From Pirellulales bacterium (GTDB lineage Bacteria > Planctomycetota > Planctomycetia > Pirellulales > Lacipirellulaceae), in assembly GCA_022841705.1 (NCBI GenBank), contig JALHQZ010000005.1, positions 159,223 through 223,222 on the forward strand: DNA of 64,000 nucleotides, read 5' to 3'. Position 1 is the stretch's first letter. Each line of letters starts with the position of its first letter. Below, piece by piece: positions 44,328-51,975 of the stretch. The position numbers were made by a program, and so were the translations under genes. The notes beneath the pieces are model-generated. The model had not been told where the DNA came from and ran no database searches. It saw only the letters and a list, made by a program, of their open reading frames with translations.

Positions 44328-45572
44328 TTATGTTGCGCGCTCGAACTTGGCGCCCAACCACTTCGAGAGCGATTCGCCCACCAGCGTGCCGAGCGCGATG
44401 GCGGTGAACGCCAGCACCACCGTGATGATGCCATCGAGCCCGGCGGAACCGCTCAGCAGTCGCTTCACGCTGGAGAGCCCCAAGGCGCCCGGGACCAGCA
44501 GCCAGAAGCTCGGCAAGAACGTGACCATCGATGGGGGTCCCCGGAAGCGGTACTGAATTAGGTTCCCCAGCGGCGTGGCAGCCAACATGCCGAAAAAACC
44601 ACTGATCTCTGAACCGACAAAGATTGCCGCAATCGACTGGGCCGTGAACGCCACCAGCAGCACGAGCAGCAGCCATCCCAGAGAACCGCGCGGCGCGGAG
44701 TAGTGCATCGACACGCCCGCGCCGAACAGCAGCACCCCCGCGGCCGATTTCCACAGCGGGATCGCCTGCTCCTGTGAACCATCGAGTAGGTTCTCTACTT
44801 TGTAACCTACCAAGAGCGCGCCCGCCACTAAGCCAAATGCCAGCAGCAGCAGTTGCACAATGCCTGTGCTGAGTCGGCTGGAACCGCTGACCATATCGCC
44901 GTAGGTCAATTCAACCAACCCGAACGCGAGCATCGCCCCCGGCAGAAACGTCACCAGCGGCGGCACGAGCGCATACCGCGGTTCCACGGGCAAACCGTAC
45001 TTCACCGCCAGAAAGACCAGCGCCGAAATCAGCCCCGCGGCGACCACTGAGAGCGGCGCCGCGAGAATTGGTTGATCGCGGTTGATCACCTTCAGTACGC
45101 CGACAATGATTCCCAGGACGGCGGCGGCCGCGATGTTCGCCTGCGTTGGCATCAGCACGATCGCCAGCCCCATGGTCAGCAGTGCGTGACCGATTACCAC
45201 CCCCACAGCGCCGAATCGAGAGACCATCCCAAAAATCTCATCGAGCTGTTCGAGTCCCTCCTTCGGCCCGATGCTTCCGCGCTGCGCTGCTTCGCCCAAC
45301 TGATAAACGGCGGCGACTTGATCGAGCCGCACGCGCCGCGTGGCGCCTTCGGAGAGCGTCACGTGTTCCTGGGTTCCGTCGTGAACGGAAATAAATATGG
45401 CGGTGGGGAACGTCACCACCCGCACGCGGCGCAATCCGCGGGCGGTGGCGACGCGTTGCAGATACAATTCCACCACGGCAGTTTGCTCGCCGCACGACAG
45501 ATAGGCCTGCCCCAGCCGCAGCAGAAATTGCAGCAAGGGGCCGGTCGAAATCGGTGCGTTTTCGCTGGACAT
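44328..45572 (-). CDS. threonine/serine exporter family protein (ThrE type)
   Basis: About 414 residues. The N-terminal soluble part has LLRLGQAYLSCGEQTAVVE and an amphipathic domain (VRVVTFPTAIFISVHDGTQ), followed by about ten membrane segments in two halves, the DUF1212 and DUF3815 modules joined in one chain as in ThrE. It would export threonine, serine or related solutes using the proton gradient. The ATG at 45570-45572 is chosen; ATGs at 45617 and further upstream are in frame but the extra residues are not conserved in character. Divergent from an MFS gene. Confidence 0.85.
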   Translation of the reverse strand: MSSENAPISTGPLLQFLLRLGQAYLSCGEQTAVVELYLQRVATARGLRRVRVVTFPTAIFISVHDGTQEHVTLSEGATRRVRLDQVAAVYQLGEAAQRGSIGPKEGLEQLDEIFGMVSRFGAVGVVIGHALLTMGLAIVLMPTQANIAAAAVLGIIVGVLKVINRDQPILAAPLSVVAAGLISALVFLAVKYGLPVEPRYALVPPLVTFLPGAMLAFGLVELTYGDMVSGSSRLSTGIVQLLLLAFGLVAGALLVGYKVENLLDGSQEQAIPLWKSAAGVLLFGAGVSMHYSAPRGSLGWLLLVLLVAFTAQSIAAIFVGSEISGFFGMLAATPLGNLIQYRFRGPPSMVTFLPSFWLLVPGALGLSSVKRLLSGSAGLDGIITVVLAFTAIALGTLVGESLSKWLGAKFERAT

Positions 45573-45795
45573 TGACTCGTAGAGTAGAGGTGCGGCCGCG
45601 ACTGCCGGAGCTCGCATCTTGATCGGCGGCGGGGCTCTCTGCAACCTCACTTCTGCAGAAACGAAAGCTAATCGGGCGAAGTCGGGCAAAATCCGCCCCT
45701 CATTCGGACACATGATACGCGAAGTATCGACAGTGGCCGTCGGCAACCGTACAACGGGAACTTGCTCCGCTCCCCTTCGATCTTCGCTGATCATC

Positions 45796-47028
45796 ATGGC
45801 CGCGTACGATCCCCCCCCTCCGCCGTTGCGAACCGCTTGGCTGGTCGTTCTGCTGCTCATGCCAGTGGCATTTTTGAATTATCTCGATCGGCAGATGCTG
45901 GCGTCGATGAAGTTCTCGGTCATGGCGGATATCCCCTCTATCGGTAGCGAACAGAACTGGGGGTATATGCTGGGGCAGTTCAAGTGGATCTACGCGCTCT
46001 GCAGTCCCTTGGGCGGGTACTTGGCCGATCGCTTCAGCCGCCGGCTATGCATCTGCGCAAGTCTCTTCGTGTGGTCCGCCGTCACGTGGTGGACGGGGCA
46101 GACGACCACCTACAGCGAACTGCTTACCGCGCGGTCGCTGATGGGGCTGAGCGAATCGATCTACATTCCGGCAGCGCTCGCGCTGATTGCCGACTATCAC
46201 TTGGGCTCCACCCGCTCGCGCGCGATTAGCCTGCACGCGCTGGCGATTTATCTGGGCGTGATTGCGGGCGGCTTTGGCGGGCATGTGGCGGAAGCGCCGA
46301 ATCTCGGCTGGCGCTGGGCATTCGCGGTCAGCGGTTACGCCGGCATGCTGTACGCGATTCCGCTCGTGCTGCTGCTCAAAGATTGGCGGCCCCAGGGCCC
46401 GCAAGAACGTCAAGCAAGCGGTTCGCCCCTCAACACACTCAGCGCGCTCGTCACCAATGTGTCGTTCCTGCTATTGGTCGGCTACTTCACGCTGCCCGCC
46501 TTGGCTGGATGGGTCGTGCGCGATTGGATGCCGGCGATCCTGAAAGAGCAGTTTGGCATTGGCCAAGGGACCGCCGGCGTCGCAGCGACGCTGTATTGGC
46601 AAAGCGCCGCCATCGTTGGCGCACTTGTCGGCGGGTGGCTTGCCGACTATTGGATGAACTTCAATCACCGTGGACGCATCTACGTGAGCGCCCTCGGCAT
46701 GGCATGCATCGCTCCCGCAATCTTCGGCGTGGGCCAAGCGAGCACACTCGGCATGGCGATCGCGTTCCTCATTCTCTTCGGCATCGGCTGGGGCTTCTTC
46801 GATGGCAACAACATGCCGATTCTCTCGCAAATCGTCGCGCCGGCACACCGCGCAACGGGTTATGGAATTATGAACTGCGTGAGCATCAGTTGCGGCGGGC
46901 TTGCCGACTGGGGATTCGGAATCCTGCGCGACCGCAACGTCCCGCTCAGCGTGAGTTTCGGCGTTTTTGCGGGGTTGGCGATCTTGTCGATCGGGCTGGT
47001 GCTGCTGATCCGCCCGCGCACTGAGTAA
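45796..47028 (+). CDS. MFS transporter
   Basis: About 410 residues with twelve hydrophobic segments. The conserved MFS loop is GGYLADRFSRRLCICASL between segments 2 and 3; LNYLDRQMLASMKFSVMA in segment 1 resembles the anion:cation symporter and spinster-like groups; the second half has GALVGGWLADYWMNFNHRG. The start is the ATG at 45796, before AAYDPPPPPLRTAWLVVLL. The substrate is probably an organic acid or sugar derivative, but cannot be told from the sequence. It is a single gene before the kdp operon. Confidence 0.87.
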   Translation: MAAYDPPPPPLRTAWLVVLLLMPVAFLNYLDRQMLASMKFSVMADIPSIGSEQNWGYMLGQFKWIYALCSPLGGYLADRFSRRLCICASLFVWSAVTWWTGQTTTYSELLTARSLMGLSESIYIPAALALIADYHLGSTRSRAISLHALAIYLGVIAGGFGGHVAEAPNLGWRWAFAVSGYAGMLYAIPLVLLLKDWRPQGPQERQASGSPLNTLSALVTNVSFLLLVGYFTLPALAGWVVRDWMPAILKEQFGIGQGTAGVAATLYWQSAAIVGALVGGWLADYWMNFNHRGRIYVSALGMACIAPAIFGVGQASTLGMAIAFLILFGIGWGFFDGNNMPILSQIVAPAHRATGYGIMNCVSISCGGLADWGFGILRDRNVPLSVSFGVFAGLAILSIGLVLLIRPRTE

Positions 47029-47234
47029 CCGCCCGTTCTCGTGGTTTGTCACAGACGAAAAAGTCGTTGCGAGAACTCACTTAACGTACAACGCCTCTGT
47101 CGCCCGTTTTTTGACAAAATCTTAACACGCCGGCGTGCGATCTTGACGCCCGTTTAATACCCCCCTCGCGATAATTCCAGTAGCGAACAACCGCCGCACG
47201 TGTGCACCGGATCGCTATTAAGGAAGGAGTCGCG

Positions 47235-47333
47235 ATGAACGATATTCTCTTACTTGGAACCGTAGGACTTTTGGCCGCGGCGTCGTATTTCCTGATTGCC
47301 GCTTGCGCGCGACTGATGGGAGGCCAGCTATGA
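47235..47333 (+). CDS. 32-residue single-span membrane protein at the head of the kdp operon
   Basis: MNDILLLGTVGLLAAASYF and on to CARLMGGQL: one hydrophobic helix with a short charged end. AGGAAGGAG lies just upstream, a strong ribosome site, and the stop overlaps the kdpF start in ATGA. Small proteins of this type are known at the head of kdp operons in several phyla; no role is assigned. It is too short for most gene callers. Confidence 0.7.
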   Translation: MNDILLLGTVGLLAAASYFLIAACARLMGGQL

Positions 47334-47422
47334 CCGGGATGTCTGTGGTCTCGCTCGCGATTGTGGGCGGACTGACGATTTATCTCACGATTGCCCTCTT
47401 GTGGCCGGAGTGGTTCGAATGA
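47330..47422 (+). CDS. kdpF: KdpF, small subunit of the potassium-transporting ATPase
   Basis: A 30-residue single-helix peptide (MTGMSVVSLAIVGGLTIYL, then TIALLWPEWFE). The position before kdpA and the YL-x(3)-ALL-x-PE-x-F ending match KdpF, which stabilises the KdpABC complex. It overlaps both neighbours by ATGA, so three genes are coupled. Confidence 0.8.
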   Translation: MTGMSVVSLAIVGGLTIYLTIALLWPEWFE

Positions 47423-49191
47423 CCGCCAATTCGTTAATTCAGTTAAGTTTATATCTGGCCGTGTTGCTCGCCCTCGCGAAACCGCTGGGGGTGTTCATTG
47501 CGCGCGTGCTTGAAGGACCTGCGAGCGGTGGTGGTCCGCGCATCGGTCTCCTCGAGCGCGGCATCTATCAACTCGCAGGCATTACGCCGGATCGAGAAAT
47601 GAGCTGGCGCGAATACGCCGGCGCCGTGATGGCGCTGAATCTACTCGGCATCCTCGCGGTTTACGCCATTTTGCGATTGCAAGGGACCTTGCCGCTCAAC
47701 CCCCAGGGACTTGCGGGCGCTCCGCCAGACCTTGCGTTCAACACCGCAATTAGCTTCGCCAGCAATACCAATTGGCAAAGCTACGGCGGCGAAACAACGC
47801 TCAGCTACTTGTCGCAAATGTTGGCGCTCACGGTGCAGAACTTTCTGTCGGCCGCCACGGGCATCGGCGTGTTGGCGGCGCTCGTGCGCGGGATCGTGCG
47901 TAAGACATCCACCACCCTCGGCAATTTTTGGGTCGATGCCGTACGGATCACGCTCTACGTGCTGCTGCCGCTATCGATTCTCCTCGCCGTGCTGCTCGTC
48001 TCGCAGGGCGTGATCCAGAACTTTCGCGCTTACGAAACGGTGCAGCTCGTCGAACCGCTGACCGACGCTGATGGCCAACCGGTCACGACCCAAACACTGG
48101 CGATGGGTCCTGTCGCGTCGCAACTGGCGATTAAGCAGCTCGGCACCAACGGCGGCGGTTTTTTTAACGTGAACTCCGCGCATCCGTTTGAGAATCCCAC
48201 ACCGCTGTCGAACTTCCTCGAGCTGCTGGCGATTCTGCTCATCCCCGCGGCGCTGTGTCACACCTTCGGCGTCATGGTGAAAGACGCGCGGCAAGGGTGG
48301 GCGCTGCTCGCGGCGATGGTGGTGATCTTTGTCCCCTTGGCCATCGCAACCATTGTTGCAGAACAGCAAGGCGTGCCGCAGGTGGCTGCAATGGGAGTGG
48401 ACGCTGCACCGAGTGCGGCGCAAGCGGGTGGCAACATGGAAGGCAAAGAAGTGCGCTTCGGCATTGTGAACTCCGCGCTCTGGGCCACGGCGACCACCGC
48501 CGCTTCGAACGGCAGCGTCAACTCGATGCATGACTCGTTCACGCCTTTGGGCGGCCTGATTCCCATGTGGCTCATGCAGCTTGGTGAAGTCATCTTCGGC
48601 GGCGTTGGCAGCGGACTCTACGGCATGCTGATGTTCGCCATCGTGGCGGTCTTCATTGCCGGGCTGATGGTGGGCCGCACGCCCGAATACCTCGGCAAGA
48701 AGATTGAAGCGTTTGAAATGAAAATGGCGTCGATCGTGATTCTCATTCCGCCGCTGCTGGTGCTGATCGGCACGGCGCTCGCCGTCGCGGGACCGGGGCT
48801 CACGTACGTCGCTGGCGAGGAGACAAAAGGCAACCTCAACAATCCGGGCGCTCACGGGTTCTCGGAAGTGCTCTATGCGTTTTCCTCTGCCGGCAACAAC
48901 AACGGCAGCGCGTTTGCGGGGCTCACCGCCAACGAGCCCTTTTACAACATCGCGCTGGGGCTCGCGATGTTCGCGGCCCGCTACTGGCTGATTATTCCGG
49001 TGCTGGCCATCGCAGGCTCGCTGGCTCGCAAGAAATACTCACCCCCCAGTGCTGGCACGCTTCCCACGCACCAACCGCTCTTCGTGGTGATGCTGGTAAG
49101 CACCGTGCTGCTGGTCGGCGCGCTCACATTCGTGCCGGCGCTCGCCTTGGGGCCAATCGCCGAACACCTGCAAATGATTGCTCCAAAGTAG
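47419..49191 (+). CDS. kdpA: potassium-transporting ATPase subunit KdpA
   Basis: A 590-residue membrane protein with ten hydrophobic segments and four selectivity-filter loops, seen as SNTNWQSYGGETTLS, LGTNGGGFFNVNSAHPFEN, NSMHDSFTPLGG and SSAGNNNGSAF. It binds and translocates potassium in the high-affinity KdpFABC pump. The ATG at 47419 overlaps the kdpF stop; a GTG at 47401 in the same frame is unlikely. Together with the next genes it forms a complete system. Confidence 0.96.
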   Translation: MTANSLIQLSLYLAVLLALAKPLGVFIARVLEGPASGGGPRIGLLERGIYQLAGITPDREMSWREYAGAVMALNLLGILAVYAILRLQGTLPLNPQGLAGAPPDLAFNTAISFASNTNWQSYGGETTLSYLSQMLALTVQNFLSAATGIGVLAALVRGIVRKTSTTLGNFWVDAVRITLYVLLPLSILLAVLLVSQGVIQNFRAYETVQLVEPLTDADGQPVTTQTLAMGPVASQLAIKQLGTNGGGFFNVNSAHPFENPTPLSNFLELLAILLIPAALCHTFGVMVKDARQGWALLAAMVVIFVPLAIATIVAEQQGVPQVAAMGVDAAPSAAQAGGNMEGKEVRFGIVNSALWATATTAASNGSVNSMHDSFTPLGGLIPMWLMQLGEVIFGGVGSGLYGMLMFAIVAVFIAGLMVGRTPEYLGKKIEAFEMKMASIVILIPPLLVLIGTALAVAGPGLTYVAGEETKGNLNNPGAHGFSEVLYAFSSAGNNNGSAFAGLTANEPFYNIALGLAMFAARYWLIIPVLAIAGSLARKKYSPPSAGTLPTHQPLFVVMLVSTVLLVGALTFVPALALGPIAEHLQMIAPK

Positions 49192-49254
49192 TGTGACCTT
49201 CACACATCCATCTCGCATCGCTCATTTGGTCGCCAATATTTTCGCAATACTCCG

Positions 49255-51327
49255 ATGACCACGCTCCCCAAAGCTCGCCCGCTGTTCGACCCGCCCATTG
49301 TGTTGCGAGCGATTCGTGAATCGTTTCTCAAACTCGATCCGCGGCGACAACTCCGTAATCCGGTGATGTTCACCGTGTTCGTCGGTTCGGTGCTCACCAC
49401 GGTCCTCGGGTTCCTAGCAATCGGCCAGGACCAAGGCGAATCGCCCGCGTTTGTGTTTGCCGTTTCGATTTGGCTATGGTTCACGGTGCTCTTCGCCAAT
49501 TTTGCCGAAGCTATGGCAGAAGGTCGTGGGAAAGCGCAAGCCGATTCGCTCCGATCCACACGCCGCGATGTGCAGGCCAAGAAACTTGCCGAGCCGCGGT
49601 ATGGCGCCCCGCACCAAATCGTTTCCGCCGCTACGCTGCGGAAGAACGATGTGCTGCTGGTGGAAGCAGGCGAAGTCATTCCCAGCGACGGCGAAGTGGT
49701 GGAAGGAGTCGCCTCCGTTGATGAGAGCGCGATTACCGGCGAAAGCGCGCCGGTCATCCGCGAAAGTGGCGGCGACCGCAGTAGCGTCACCGGCGGCACG
49801 CGCGTGCTCTCCGATTGGCTGGTGATCCGCGTTACCGCTAATCCCGGCGAAACTTTTCTGGATCGGATGATCGGGCTCGTCGAAGGCGCCAAGCGCCAAA
49901 AGACCCCCAACGAGATTGCGCTCAACATTTTGCTCGCGGCCATGACGATTATCTTTCTGATCGTCTGCTCCACGCTGCTGCCGTACTCGCAGTACAGTGT
50001 GACTGCTGCGGGGCAGGGGAGTGTCATCACTATCACAGTGCTCGCCGCGCTGCTGGTGTGCCTGATCCCCACCACCATCGGCGGACTGCTCTCCGCGATT
50101 GGCATCGCCGGGATGGACCGCATGATTCAGGCCAATGTGATTGCCATGTCGGGCCGCGCGGTGGAAGCGGCCGGCGATGTTGATGTGTTGCTGCTCGACA
50201 AGACCGGCACCATCACCATGGGCAATCGACAAGCGGTCGAGCTCGTGCCGGCGCCCGGGGTGGAAATGTCCGCCCTGGCTGATGCCGCCCAATTGGCGTC
50301 GCTCGCGGACGAAACCCCTGAAGGCCGCAGCGTGGTGGTGCTCGCTAAAGAAAAGTATGGCCTCCGCGGCCGCAATGTGCAGGACCTGCATCCGACCTTC
50401 ATACCGTTCACCGCGCAAACGCGAGTGAGCGGCGTTAATCTTGACGGCCGCAAGATTCGCAAAGGTGCGACCGAAAGCGTCGCTCGCTTTGTGGGAGAGA
50501 ATGGCGGGATGATGCCGCCGGAAGTGTGCAGTTCGGTAGAGCAAATCGCCAAGCAAGGGGGCACGCCCCTAGTGGTAGCCGACGGGCCGCGGGCGCTCGG
50601 TGTGATCTACTTGAAAGACATCGTCAAAGGGGGCATCAAAGAGCGCTTCGCGGAACTGCGCCGCATGGGCATCACAACGGTGATGATCACCGGCGACAAT
50701 CCGCTCACCGCGACCGCCATTGCGGCCGAAGCGGGCGTCGATGATTTTCTCGCAGAAGCGACGCCTGAAGCAAAACTGAAAATGATCCGCGAGTACCAAG
50801 CGGGCGGACGGCTGGTCGCCATGACGGGCGACGGCACGAACGATTCGCCGGCGCTCGCGCAGGCCGACGTGGCGGTCGCCATGAACTCCGGCACGCAAGC
50901 CGCTAAAGAAGCGGGGAACATGGTCGATCTCGATTCGAATCCCACCAAACTGATCGAAATTGTTGAGATCGGCAAGCAACTGCTGATGACGCGCGGGGCG
51001 CTCACCACGTTTAGTCTGGCGAACGATGTGGCGAAGTACTTCGCGATTATCCCCGCGGCGTTCGCCACCACTTATCCCGTGCTCGATCGGCTGAACGTGA
51101 TGGGGCTGGCAACGCCTTCGAGCGCCATACTCTCGGCGGTCATCTTCAACGCGCTGATTATTGTGTTTTTGGTCCCGCTCGCACTGCGCGGCGTTCCCTA
51201 CCGAGCCGTCGGCGCCGCCCGGCTGCTGCGTGACAATTTGGTGATCTATGGCCTCGGCGGATTGATCGTGCCGTTTATTGGCATCAAAGCGATTGACGTG
51301 CTGCTGGTGGCGTGCGGACTGGCTTAA
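49255..51327 (+). CDS. kdpB: potassium-transporting ATPase ATP-binding subunit KdpB
   Basis: A 690-residue P-type ATPase. The phosphorylated Asp315 is in LLLDKTGTITMGN; the A-domain has SAITGESAPVIRESG; the hinge is MTGDGTNDSPALAQADVAVA. It couples ATP hydrolysis to potassium uptake by KdpA. The length matches bacterial KdpB. The gap to kdpA is 63 bases, larger than the other spacings, without a terminator. Confidence 0.97.
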   Translation: MTTLPKARPLFDPPIVLRAIRESFLKLDPRRQLRNPVMFTVFVGSVLTTVLGFLAIGQDQGESPAFVFAVSIWLWFTVLFANFAEAMAEGRGKAQADSLRSTRRDVQAKKLAEPRYGAPHQIVSAATLRKNDVLLVEAGEVIPSDGEVVEGVASVDESAITGESAPVIRESGGDRSSVTGGTRVLSDWLVIRVTANPGETFLDRMIGLVEGAKRQKTPNEIALNILLAAMTIIFLIVCSTLLPYSQYSVTAAGQGSVITITVLAALLVCLIPTTIGGLLSAIGIAGMDRMIQANVIAMSGRAVEAAGDVDVLLLDKTGTITMGNRQAVELVPAPGVEMSALADAAQLASLADETPEGRSVVVLAKEKYGLRGRNVQDLHPTFIPFTAQTRVSGVNLDGRKIRKGATESVARFVGENGGMMPPEVCSSVEQIAKQGGTPLVVADGPRALGVIYLKDIVKGGIKERFAELRRMGITTVMITGDNPLTATAIAAEAGVDDFLAEATPEAKLKMIREYQAGGRLVAMTGDGTNDSPALAQADVAVAMNSGTQAAKEAGNMVDLDSNPTKLIEIVEIGKQLLMTRGALTTFSLANDVAKYFAIIPAAFATTYPVLDRLNVMGLATPSSAILSAVIFNALIIVFLVPLALRGVPYRAVGAARLLRDNLVIYGLGGLIVPFIGIKAIDVLLVACGLA

Positions 51328-51339
51328 GGAATTATTCAA

Positions 51340-51930
51340 ATGAAAACTCTCGTACGTCCAGCAATCGTGGTATTCGTGGCGCTCACGCTGCTGACCGGGG
51401 TCGCGTACCCGTTGCTCGTGACCGTGGCGGGTCGCGCGCTCTTCCCGCGCCAAGCGAGCGGCAGTTTGTTTTACACTTCACAAACGCCCGATAAACCAAT
51501 TGGCTCCGAACTCATCGGCCAGGCATTCTCAGCGCCCAAGTATTTTTGGGGCCGGCCTTCAGCGACGGCACCCGTTCCGTGCAACGCCGCCGCGTCCACA
51601 GGCAGCAACCTCGGGCCAACAAATCCGGCGCAGTTGGCGGCGGTGGAAGCGAACGTCCAACGGTTTCGCCAAGCGAGCGGAGATCAAACGGCTAAGATCC
51701 CGGTGGACCTCGCTACCGCTTCGGCCAGCGGGCTCGATCCGCACATCACCCCCGCTGCGGCAGAGTATCAAGTGGAACGCATCGCCTCGGCTCGTGGGCT
51801 CAGTGCGAACGAGGTGCGCCAGCTCGTCGCCGCACACGTTGAAGGGCGATTGCTCGGTGTGCTTGGCGAGCCGCGAGTGAATGTGCTCACACTCAATCTG
51901 GCGCTCGACGCCAGCGCTTCCACGAAGTGA
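51340..51930 (+). CDS. kdpC: potassium-transporting ATPase subunit KdpC
   Basis: A 196-residue protein with one N-terminal membrane helix (IVVFVALTLLTGVAYPLLV) and a periplasmic/cytoplasmic domain with KPIGSELIGQAFSAPKYFW, SGLDPHITPAAAEYQVERI and GEPRVNVLTLNLALD, all KdpC hallmarks. It joins KdpA to KdpB. AGGA lies eight bases before the ATG. Confidence 0.95.
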   Translation: MKTLVRPAIVVFVALTLLTGVAYPLLVTVAGRALFPRQASGSLFYTSQTPDKPIGSELIGQAFSAPKYFWGRPSATAPVPCNAAASTGSNLGPTNPAQLAAVEANVQRFRQASGDQTAKIPVDLATASASGLDPHITPAAAEYQVERIASARGLSANEVRQLVAAHVEGRLLGVLGEPRVNVLTLNLALDASASTK

Positions 51931-51960
51931 TATAATTGAGAACAGTACGCGAACTGTTCG
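51931..51960 (+). promoter_or_regulatory. -10 element and palindromic operator before kdpD
   Basis: TATAAT (51931-51936) directly follows the kdpC stop. GAACAGT (51940-51946) and ACTGTTC (51953-51959) form a 7-bp inverted repeat over six bases, right after it. The kdpD start is at 51976. This suggests an internal promoter with an operator for kdpDE; the -35 is weak. Confidence 0.5.
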
Positions 51961-51975
51961 CTCCGCACTTGGGAC

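Noticed and set aside
49474..50556. 360-codon minus-strand frame inside kdpB
   Set aside because: Antisense to the catalytic core of KdpB; no independent support.
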